DNA of 64,000 nt from Branchinecta lynchi. Its lineage: Eukaryota > Arthropoda > Branchiopoda > Anostraca > Branchinectidae. Below are positions 48,401 to 60,400 of the stretch, one piece after another (position 1 is the first letter of the stretch; the number at the start of each line of letters is the position of its first letter). Below the pieces are notes generated by a model. That model was not told the DNA's origin. It saw nothing but the letters and a program-made list of their open reading frames with translations, and made no database searches. Made by a program: the position numbers and the translations under genes. The stretch covers positions 15,757,280 to 15,821,279 of the forward strand of contig JAKZAP010000006.1 of assembly GCA_023053575.1 (NCBI GenBank). Direction: 5' to 3'.

Positions 48401-51400
48401 AAGCATGTTAGTTTAACTAGAACTCTTGGAGGTAACAAATTAATTCCTTGGCAATACCGATTCTCGCCATTGGATTTCACACCCAATTGACTATCCTGTC
48501 AAAGCTAGTTTGGCGACTTCTGGATCGTCCAAGGGTCAATTTGATTCCCCGTCGAAGGGTCGATTTCCTCCCCCCCCCCCCCCCCCCCCAAAGAGTCGTT
48601 GTGTTGGTTTTATTCATGTCACAGGCTATACGGGTCTTAATGTCTAGGTTTTTAGGCTTACATGTATCCTGCTCTTGGGACTTCCAGACAAGCTAGGAGT
48701 TGGTACGGTACCCAGAACTTGACACGAAAATGGTGAAGGCGTATGAAAATGTAAATAAAAGGCTCAGAGAGGCTACTGACATTAAAAGATATTAAAAAGA
48801 ACAGATAAAAAAGAATTCACAAACGAAAACTCAAACAAACACCCATGTTCGGGAGATGGTCAAGCATTCATGATTTGCATTATATTTGTCGAGCAAAAAC
48901 ACAGATTACGTATTAATTTACATACATAAACATACTAACCTGCAACAAAATATTATATCTGAAAAGGAATCTTGTATCTAATGATAGCGACAGAAATTTC
49001 CGTCTTGAGAATCTTATATGTTGTTGGTGTTCAAGGCTTTATCCAGGGGGGGGGGTGGAACCCCCCCCCCCAAATACACAAAAATAATCATTTTTATAGG
49101 CTTTTCCCTCTGATCTTTGTCTGTTTTTGTACTATTTTGTCCAACCCGCAGGCAACCCTCCCTCCGAAATAAATTTCTGGATACGGGCCTGTTGGTGTTG
49201 CTTTCCCACCGACGACAGTGTTTCCAAGGTCCTCGTTGTCATAATTGGTTTCATTTAAATACACTTGGCATTCTAGGAATGTCAGTGACTGGCGGCAGAT
49301 TCTTCCCTGGTACGATGTCGTACGTCGCTGGTGCCCCGCGATCGAATGGCACAGGGCAAGTCATTTTCACCACCAAACCGAATCGCGACGCAGTTATGAC
49401 TATTCGACTGATCATCCCTGGAGAACAGTTTGCCTCGTCGTTTGGATATGAGCTGGAGACGGCGGATGTGAACGGCGATGGGTGAGTTTCTTCATTTCTC
49501 TTAGGAGGGGGGGGGGGGGTATTATTCTAAAGGGGACGTATGGTCATCAGAGGGATTTAGTTATCAACGGGACTATGTAAAGTAGGTTTATTTACAACAA
49601 CAAACAATCTGCTGATGTGAGATTCTCACGCTTTTTTCTTGTCGTTGAATACAAAATCCGTAGTTGCTGTATAGGCTACAGTTTAATTGAGGAATTTCGT
49701 GTTTGACAATGCGAAACGTTTAGCTACATTTTATTAGAGCTATTTCGGCCCTTCTTGGCAAGGGTCCGCTTCAGGCTCGAAGCCCCTCAAGCTGGAAAAC
49801 AAATTTGAGGAAAACGCTGGTGCTGTGATTTCATTCTGGACAATGCTGCAGCTTGTTTCCTCGGCGTGGTCGATTTCCAGCATTCTCTGTAATAGCAAAC
49901 TAATATTTCATTTAGATTCTTGAGTTGGTCGACGATACACAGCTTCGAGCTTTAATTTTAAGGTCGGGAAACGGGGGGAAACTGAGTAATCAATTCCCCG
50001 TGGTTATCAGTGCTGTCTGGACTGTTACAGTTTTCTGAAGGCAATGTGTAGGAACACTTTCATAGGCGCAGTCTGGGGGGGGGGGGGGGGTCTAGACTTC
50101 GAAATCTTCCTCTTTCGTGCAATATTTTGGCCGCTAAATAGGTTTCAAAAGGCAAAATGCAAACTCATAATTTTATGGTATATTCGAGAACTACTTTTAA
50201 AAGAGTAATTATGTTCTAAATGTTTGATAAACTTGGGGTTGGGGGCCCAGCATTAATATTTGCCCCCCCCCCCCAAGGTTCGCTGAAATGGCGCCACTGA
50301 CTTTGTCATGTCTGCATCTGAAATGTAGAATTGTAAAACAAAAAAATTGCCAGATCTCTGTCTGTTACATCTCCGCTTTTTTGGAGTTCATGACAGCTGT
50401 GCTGAAATCGTAATTCCTGCCAGTCGAATAAATCAGCAAGCTGTGAAACAATAAAATCTTCGAATTCTCTTTTTGTGTTCAGCCCTGAATCCTAATTTGG
50501 CAAGGTCTTCACACCGTGTGTAAGTGCGAAGATATTTAGCAATCAATCACGGAGGCTTGCGATGCTCTGTGTCAGCTTTAACTGCGCCGTTTAACCCTTG
50601 AAGGGTTTAAGAATTTCAGTGCCCTGCTGCTTGTACACGATTTATACCGATCCACTATCCAGATATGGCTTTGTTCGGACTGGCGCTCCCTCGGGAGCTG
50701 GTCAGTGACTGCTACTGACTGCCTGTTCATTATCTCTGAGTCAGTTGAGGTGTCATTACTCATAGTTACTAGAAACTGTCCATGCCGCCATTTTTCGCTA
50801 TAGACTCTTTCGAAATGACTACCCATTTTTTTCGGACAAGATGTAAGACCTGACCGGAAGCATAATCTGTCAGATTCTAGTGTTCCCGCTAGAATAGAGA
50901 GATTGCAGCCTACCAAACGAAAATGGATAGGAGTAGGAAAAGAGTAATTTAACATTAGTTGTGTTTTTTGTCTCTGGTTCCTGTTCCGTGTTCTATGTTC
51001 TGTTGTCTGGTTTGGGTTATGGACCGTTCACGCTTATGTTGTAAGACGAATAAAAGTACTAAGCCTTATCCTCTGCAGCCGCTCAACTTGAAAATCAAGT
51101 TGAACGCCGCTCCCCGACGTTTGGATCACGTATGCATAGGTTTTCAAAACGGAGCCTTAAACCTGACAATCCATCCCTAGAGAACATAACCTTTGATGAC
51201 TTTCATGTGGAATTTTAGATCAGCCTCGACCGGTTTTACGAAAATCCAGTACAATACTCGGTATAATATCTGCTGCTGTGTCTGTTGAACTAGTATATTT
51301 TCCTCGATTTAGTTTTGAGCCTACCAGGATTGTTCTTCTTATTTCAGATAAGGTAAAAAGCTTGTGACTGTCAAAACACAACTAGCTGTATAAATTAGTA

Positions 51401-54400
51401 TGACTGACTTTCGGGATGAAAATTTACCACACATATTCGCGGATAGCACGTATAACTCAGAAATTCTGCACCTTCAACGTAAGCTTGAACGGTCCTTTAA
51501 AAACGGTGTTTTGCTTACGCTGTTCCGTGTTTCGTGTTTTGTCGCTGTTTTAGGCGAACGCAAATTTAGACGCAAATTTTTTTAAATCTAAACGCAAATT
51601 TAGGATCTTGAGCATGTCTTAAGCGGAAAATCTGTTAAATTGCAAATTTTATTCCAAATCCTCCATACTTTAGATTCCGGCTTTATCCTCCAAACTTCTG
51701 CAATTCTTTCTTTTCTATCTGTGAACCTCTCTGCAGTTTTCTATCTGAACAGTGATCAAAATCCCCTTTTGCAAAACAGACAGCGGAACAGACAACACGG
51801 AACACAGAACAGCGTATAAAAACAGAAAATGAGAAACAGCGTGTTCCGTCTTTTGACAAAAACGGGAAAAATATAAAACAGAAAGAAAACAGCGAACAGA
51901 TCAGAGACAAAAACGCAACTGTTGTGAGGGATACTTTCGACTTTGAGACCAGATATCCTATGACACATTACAAAAAACACGACGCAGTCTGACTGTTTGA
52001 ACAAAGTAGTACCAGTTAGATTGGTAGCCTGCCAATACTAGACTTTTTTTTCGAGACGGCTTGCATTTCTATAGCCTATGTGCCAGCGTAAGGGATTTCT
52101 TCCCACAAAAACTCAGGCAAGACTACGGTACTGAAAGCTCCGACAGTCAACGCGTCATGCAAGATCCTCGTCTAACCCAATAAAACCAACGACAGCAAAC
52201 ATCCTAAAAAGTAACATCAAAGTCGTCAATCAAAGACGGAGAAAATTCCCCTCGAAGAAGAAATTAGCCGTCAAATCCATCTACCATTAACAAAGCCAAA
52301 TCAAAGGAGACGCCCATGCGTTTGTGGCCGTGTCATCTTTTTACACACTCTTCCGTCACATGCAAATGAGCACAGTATCAACAAGGGACCAAAAAGCGCA
52401 ACGAAAGGCCAACAGACTTGAAGAGTACTTCTGTCAAGTTACAACACTGGATAGAATGACAGCACACATAAACAGCAGGGAGACTGGGGTTAATCGCTCG
52501 AAAAGACGTTGCGCTTTTTCTTTTGACACTGTCTACTGACGTCGACGGTGCTGACATCATCTGTATTGTCGCTCAAAAGAAATCGTTTCGTGACGAGCGA
52601 TGTGGGGGATAATGGATCTGAACCGGCGGAAGGCCGTCATAGGTAGAGCCACGAAAATGTATCCACTGAATTTTCATCAGCTACCGGTGAATTAATTGAG
52701 GAAGTATGGATCCTGATTGTGCACGACAAAAAATGATTATCCCGGATCGACTTCATGCATATGAATAAGAAAAATCAATGAGAAGAAAAACCTGCCACGA
52801 AGAAGATCAAAAGAGGCGTTGCAACAGTGAATTTATTTCAGCATAATACTCGATGACAAACGGCTTTACGAACTCCAAACTGTCGAAGTGTTACAGGTGA
52901 TGTTGAACGCAGCCTAGAATAATATTCGTTCGATCGAAACGCAATTTCGACCTGGCATAAAACGTGAATATATATTAGAATTTTTAAGTTCTACAATGTA
53001 TTTTTCTAGACTGAAGGCGTCACAACCGTAAGCTTGAATCGTTAATTCCTTTACGCTTACTTAATAAGTTTGTTTAGATACTGGAATTACGTCTAACGTC
53101 GGAAGTCGGAGCGCTGATGGTAAAATTTCGTTTGCACTGGTCTATTTTGCTGTTTTTAAAGAACTCCTCATACTTATTCTGACTTTTATATTTTTCATAG
53201 CTCCTTTACGGAATTATAAGATTCAGACATTCCCGCCCTTCGCCATTGTTTCTCTTTGCTACGTAGCTTTGCTACGACTTTAAAGCGCTTTTTCGACTCC
53301 GTCGCATTTGCTAGTCAAGCAGTGAACTTCGCCTTAAGTTCCAAGACCCGCCGGCAACTGTTTCAAAAAATAAGGTCGTGAGAAGCTTAACACACTTTAT
53401 TTCATTTTGGACAACACGTCGTTTCTCACAGAAAAACATCAAAGGTTTCGATGGGATCCCAAAAATCCAATATTTGATCTAGACAATTGGGTCTTGTCTT
53501 CGCCAGGTTAAGTCTTCGCCAGACTCCTTGAACAGTTTTAATATCAAAATTCAGAAACAGATTAAGGCCAAATAGCTAATCATCTTGAAAACCAAGTTCA
53601 GATATGGATTCAGCATGTGTGTTTACCCCCATAAGTCATAACTATTTTGACGAAAACTTCCTGCCTTATTTCTGCGAATTTTCCGGTTTCGACTGAATTC
53701 CGGAACTACTTGTCCGGTGAAAAAAGAAAGCTATGAAACGAATTCAGTGTATCTTCTTTCCCCTATATCGAACATCTAATCAACTTCAAATAAAAAATTT
53801 AACTTATAAAAATTTTTCCGGTTACATCTGGGTTCCGGGCGGACTATATGTCCGGGTAAGAAATGATTGTCATATACGGATTCAGCATCACTTCTTGCCA
53901 CTAAGTCGGATTTCTAATCAACTACGAATAAAACTTTTACTTTTAACAAGTTTTCCGGTTTTGGCCGGATTCCGGACGAACTATTTGTCCGGGTAGAAAA
54001 TGATTTTCACAGAAGTGTTCAGCAAGTCGCCTTACCTCTAAATCGAACATATAATCAACATCAAATAAAAATGTTACTTTTAATGGGGGAAATGGTTTTC
54101 ATCATCGTGTTCAGCATGCCTTCTTACCCCATAATCGACTATAACATTAGCTGTTTAAAAATGTTTTGTTTGTCCCTTAATTTGAACCCCTTCCCCCACC
54201 CCTAAATGTAGGGCTACAAAGCCCATCTACGAACTTGACTTGTCTGATGACCTAACGAACCCTCACACCAAGTTTCATCAAAATATCTCATTCTCTTCGA
54301 GAGTTATCGTGCTTATAGACGGACGGACGGACAGACAGACAACTTTTGCGATGTCATAGGTATCCCTTCACTCACGTTTTGGGATCCCAAAAAACGAACA

Positions 54401-57400
54401 ACTTTGCCGTTCTTTCTCATATTATACTCTGATTCTAGTGAATTCGGTCCTCCACTGGCAATCGTGAACTGTCGCAAGCGGCCGTTTTGGCGGTTTTCAC
54501 CCAATGAGAGCGCGCCGGGTCTGGACGAGTTCGGCTACGACGGACTTACGATTGCCGGTTGAAGACCCACTTGAGTCTCTGTCGTTTTATAGAGAGATTG
54601 CACCCTACCCGACGAAAACGGATATTGCTTCACCATCATCACGGGAGCATAAAAAAAAATATAACATTGGGAGGTATAGGACATTCAACTTTGAAATTAA
54701 ATTATCGGTGTTTCATCATCATTCCGAGCCAGGGACTTGCTGGAAATGTTAACTGCGCTATTCCTTAATGGTATAATTCCATTTTTGAAAAAAGTTTCCG
54801 TGGAAGTAAGAGCTAAGGGCTTCAAAAATTGAACACAAAAGCTCTCTAATCCTATTCGTCGGTCATGACGTATCACTAAAAAACCCACCAATAGGAAGCA
54901 GGATTCGTTATTGAAGTAAAAGTATGAAGGCTTCAAAACTATCGTTTCTGATCAAACTTTTCTATAAAGCTGTGATCATACAATTATGATCACAGGGGAT
55001 CGTATCCAGCTATTTACAGGCTTATAACAGGGGATCGTATCCAGCTATTTACAGGCTTATAATAGTGATAAACATGATCAAGTTGGTTCTTCCCTTAAGC
55101 ATCTTTTATATCTATCCCATAAGCTGTTACAATGAAAATAGTTTGTTTTATTTAGTTTATTGAAACATTGTCACAATAGCAGAAGCTAAATAATAGGCTA
55201 CAAAAGAAACAAGAAAAGAAATGCCACCCTTCTTAGATAAGAACCGCTAATTTTTAGTTTGTCAGAGATTGCGATTAAAAAAATCTGTTTGTTTACAATA
55301 AGTTTTCTTGTAATTTTTGTCCTTCTTACACTGTTGTGTACACTTAATATGTGACAACATCTGTTGTCATATATTAAGACGGATGATGAACCATGTTGAA
55401 GAATAAACTAAAAATTGAGTTATCTTATCAGTCTGGGATACTGTGTTTAAACTATCAGTCTAACCTTATTTTTAAGAATTGTATTTTCTTTGAAGCTCGC
55501 TCGAAGAAGTTCTCCCCTAATGTTCCCGTTATTTTCCGTCCCTAATGCTGGTACATTAGAAAGAAATATGATCCCTCTCGGAAAAGGGTAATCAGTTTTA
55601 GTATTGGCAAGCCATCGGCCTGATGTGAATAGTTAGTTTCAAAATTGATACTTCTGATTCGCTTCTGATACTGAAACTAGTCTGATACTTCTTGGATAGA
55701 TTTTTCGGCATTGGAACAGAATGAGATTGCTTTCCACTAAGCCTGTGTAAGCACAGTCCCTACTCAGTACACAAATCAGGCATGAGTTTTTGTTGTTTTT
55801 AGGTTTACGTTTCGTGTAGTTTCTTCTCGGCTTGAAGACTTAAAGAACTTCTCGCATTATTTACTCTTCAACTTACAGTATTTTAAAATATTTGAATACT
55901 TTATAACTATGCTGTGCTTACAACAAATAGCCCACGGTTTTGACTGTTTTAAGCTTTTTCTGAGACCCGTCGACTTGTAGCGAAAACAGGGAAACAATTT
56001 ACATAACCTGTTTTCCTGATGGAAAAACTTCTCGCAGACATCCGTGGACAGTGTGATACACATCGAAGGTAGCAAAACACGACAAGTGAGAAAATCAGCG
56101 TGGTTTTGTTAGAGGGGTTAGAATGTTCCATACGAAATTGGGGAAAAATACTGATGGTGATACTTTGCTAACGTACACTTAATATGTGACAACATCTGTT
56201 GTCATATATTAAGACAGATGATGAACCATGTTGAAGAATAAACAAAAAATTGATTTATCTTATTAGTGTGAGGTACTGTGTTTAAACTATCAGTCTAACT
56301 TTATTTTTAAGAATTGTATTTTGCTTTGAAGCTCGCTTGAAGAAGTCTCCCCTAATGTTCCCGTTATTTTCCGTCTCTTATGCTGGTACATTAGAAAGAA
56401 ATATGATCCCTCCCGGAAAAGGATAATCAGTTTTAGTATTTGCAAGCCATCAGCCTGATTTGAATAGTTAGTTTCAAAACTGATACTTCTGATTCGCTTC
56501 TGATACTGATATTTTTTGGCATTGGAACAGAATGAGATTGCTTTCCGCTAAGCCTGTGTAAGCCCAGTCCCTACTCAGTACACAAATCAGGCATGAGTTT
56601 TTGTTGTTTTTAGGTTTACGTTTCGTGTAGTTTCTTCTCGGTTTACAACTTACAGTATTTTAAAATATTTGAATACTTTAAAACTATGCTGTGCTTACAA
56701 CAAATAGCCCACGGTGTTGGTTGTTTTAAGCCTTTTCCGAGACCCGTCGACTTGTAGCGAAAACAGGGAAACAATTTACATAACCGTTTTCCTGATGGAA
56801 AAACTTCTCGCAGACATCCGTGGACAGCCTGATACACATCGAAGGTAGCAAAACACTACAAGTGAGAAAATCAGCGTGGTTTTGTTAGAGTGGTTATGGA
56901 AGTAGTTTACATTAGTATTATAGGTAAGGCAGGTCCTTTAAGCTATCAATCCCTAAGAAATTTTAAAATGGTATATACCAAGGAATTTTTTATTTTTGAA
57001 AAATATTATGGCAATACTTTGATAACAAGTATTTACGTTCTTCTAGCCTAGCACCACGTGGAAAATTGGAAGTTGTATTTTGTAGTACATTATTATGGAT
57101 TTTGGAAGAGATTTTTTTTTAATGTGGGCTTCATCGCTACTGAGGACAGGAAGAACTCCAAATAAAGCACGGTGACTGAAAGGTAGTAAAATCAAGCGCA
57201 CGTGGCAAGGAATGTTAGGGGACCTGTAGGTTTTGGAAGCGGTTTTTTCCAGAATTGTGGGATGCGAAGAAAATAAGACACGGAAAATGTCTGAACGTTA
57301 AAAGGAAAAAAAACCCCACAAAACCAGAACTGCTCGATTCCGACACAGAGCGTAGTTTTGGGGGTCCAAAAATGTGGTGATCGGATACCTGTGGCCAGGC

Positions 57401-60400
57401 CCGTGTCCAGGATTTTTTTTCGGGTGGGGGGGGGGGTTGCCTGCGGGTCGGACAAAAAAGTACAAAAAAGACATAGATCAGAGGGAAAAGACTGTAAAAA
57501 TGACTATTTTTGTGTGTTTCGGGGGGGGGGGGGGGTCAACCCCCTAACCCCCCCCCCCCTGGATGCGGCCTTGCCTGTGGCTTCGTAGGGCTTGTTTCTC
57601 CATCTGTCTGTCTGTTATCGCGATAGCTCTCGTAGTAGTTTAGGTATTTTGTTCAAACTTCGTGAGTGTCCTTTGGGTCAAAGTAAGGTCAAGTTTGGAG
57701 ATGGGCCTCGTTTAAAAGAGGAGAGATTTTCCATAATTTTCGCGTCGGACAAGTAGCTCCATCAAAAACCTATTAAATCTCTCGTCTCACTCCAAGCCCC
57801 CCTCTTACTCATAAGACGGCCTGAGAAGAGCCCATCGAAAGATTCGAAAGATTGTTTATGGTCTGACGAATTCTATTGGTAATCCGGCTTAGTTTACAAA
57901 TAGGCAAAAGCTATAAAGACTGAAGTGCGGGCCAAGGAAGGATCCCTTACCTTTTATGGCCCGTATATCAAACTTGTCAATTCCGTCAGATAGGTACCTT
58001 AAATCAATGGGGTGTCCAGACGTTTCAGCATCTCAGGAAGGCAGACGGAATCTGGGGAACCTCGGGATTCGATCGAGTCACGCGATTATCTTCCGATGCA
58101 GATTAATCGCCCGTGAGCATCCAAAGAACAGATTTGAGTATGTTAAAGTGCAAAGGGTAATACAATGAGACACTGATGCGGCGAAAAGGGGGTTCAGAAT
58201 GCGTTTTTTTTCAAACTGCGGTTCAGAATTTCGCTTTTATCTTTCTGAGAACTTGAAACTGGATGGATATCAACAGGATATCAAGAACTTTCTGGGTTAT
58301 TGAAATTTCGAAAGTTCCACTCACTTACTGGTAGAGGGACAGGCACAGAGGAGCGTCAGTAATTTCTCAGTACAAGCTGACAAAAAGTTAACACTCAAAG
58401 AAGGAAACATGAAATGCTCAGCGGAGCTCAGAAATGTTGAGAACATTTCCATAGTAATGAGCGCTAACGACCATGAGTAAATTACAGTTTAAGTGCCTGA
58501 TCCTTACGTTTTTATTGGGATCCCAAAACTTAAGTGGCGGGATACCTATGACATCGCAAAAGTTGTCCGTCTGTCCGTCCGTCCGTCTGTCCGTCTGTGC
58601 GCACTATAACTCTCGAACGGAACGAAATATTTTGATGAAACTTGGTGTGAGGATTCTTTGGGTCAAGAGTAAGGTCAGGTTCGTAGATGGGCTTTGTAGC
58701 CCTACATTTAGGGGTGGGGGAGGGGGTTTAAATTAAGGGTCAAATGAAATATTTTTAAACATATAGTGTGATAGTCTATTGTGGGGTAAGAAGTCATGCT
58801 GAACACGATGGTGAAAACCATTTTGTCATCGGCCAAGTAGTTCGCCCGGAATCCGGCCGAAACCGGAAAGTTTGTTTGAAGTTAAAGTTTTATTAGAAGT
58901 TGATTATATGTTCGAGCTAGAAGTAAGAAGACATGCTGAAAAAGATGGTGAAAACCATTTTCTCGCCGGACAATTAGTTCGCCCGGAATCCGGCCAAAAC
59001 CGGAAAGTTTGTTAAAAGTAAAAGTTTTATTTGGAGTTGATTAGATGTTCAATTTAGGGGTAAGAAGACATGCTGGACACTTGTGTGAAAACAATTTTCT
59101 ACCCGGGCAAGTACTTCGCCCGGAATCCGGCCCAAACCGGAAAAAGTTAAAGTTATATTTGTAGTTGATTAGATATCCGATTTAGGGGTAAGAAGAGATG
59201 CTGAATCCGTGTATGAAAATCATTTTTTACCCGGACATGTAGTTCGACATATAGTTCGACCGGACATATACTTCGACCGGACATATAGTTCGATTTGATA
59301 GAAGTTAAATTTTTATTTGAAGTCGATTGGATGTTCAATATTGGGGATACGCTGAGTTCGTTTGTGAGCTTTCTTTTTTCGCCGGACAAGTAGTTCCGGA
59401 ATTGGGCTGAAACCCGAAATCAAAACAGATATGACTTATAGGGGTAAACACACATGCTGAATCCATATCTGAACTTGGTTTTCTCAGATGATTAGCTATT
59501 TGGCCTTATCTGTTGCTGAATTTTAATATTAATACTGTTCAAGCAGTCTGGCGAAGACAAGACCCAATTGTCTGGATCAAATATTGATTTTTTGGGATCC
59601 CATCGAAACCTTTGGTCTTGTTTATTTAAAGTTTTTCTGAGGAGATACAGGGAAAGAAGGGTTACACTTCATTACGAGGGCGAATAACTATTTTCTCCGT
59701 TCTTATCCATCTTCCGACTGGATGGAACGAAAGTGAGTGAGAACGAAAGTGAGTCATTGTTTTCTGGAATGAACTAGACCTAAGGCGTTTTTCCGTTCTC
59801 CCACAAACAGTTTGTGGGTCGATTGTGGCTCGAAAAGTGTTTCCGCGGCCTTTTGTGCGACCCACAAGTGTGTTTCCGCGACCAACAATATTTTCGTGGC
59901 TCGATTCTGGTGGGAAATTCAAGCTACGCAGCAAAATAGTGTCTAAACAATAAAGCTAACTACCTTTTCAAGCATTTAGAATTAAAACTGAGGATACTTT
60001 TTGTACAGAATGGTAAGGAATCAAGTTCTGTTTACTGAGATTTTACATGAATTTTATTTTTATTTTCAGATATTTGAAATTACCGCAAAAAAAATAGACA
60101 AAACGGCGTTTCCGCGAGTTTTAATTAGTGGCTCGACTGTGTGGCACACAATCGTGTTTCCGCGACAAACACTCAGAAGTGTGTGGCCCACAATTGTGTC
60201 GCGGAAAAAGGCCTCTAGTAGGCTTCGAGAACCCGGTTCTTCGATCAGTCAGTAACTCAGTTTTGATTTTAGTTGACGGCTTTTGACTTGTTTTGACGAC
60301 TATCGCAACTACGATTACTTTTGACGACTAACGAATGGTTGAATTCGGCAATTTCGGTTTGACTTTTCTTGGGTTAAGTTCTTCTCTTCCTACTCTAGTC

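Larger units (their letters stand above)
38068..49276 (+). other. Intron 5
   Basis: GT-AG intron of 11209 bases in phase 1. Contents: a near-perfect foldback (39303-39514), two inverted-repeat elements each invaded by a hAT MITE (about 40109-40533 with 40306-40462, and about 41965-42450 with 42159-42341), a GC-rich foldback (about 45043-45190) and a microsatellite-tailed retroposon end (about 45302-45370). It also has a foldback at about 45748-45999, three 46-bp tandem units (46638-46764), a hAT MITE at 47707-47836, another at 49032-49191 and a palindromic-element fragment near 47497-47572. Open frames at 41315-41647 and 42339-42734 have no family resemblance. I see nothing in 38100-39290, 42750-45000 or 47850-48950. 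Confidence 0.85.
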
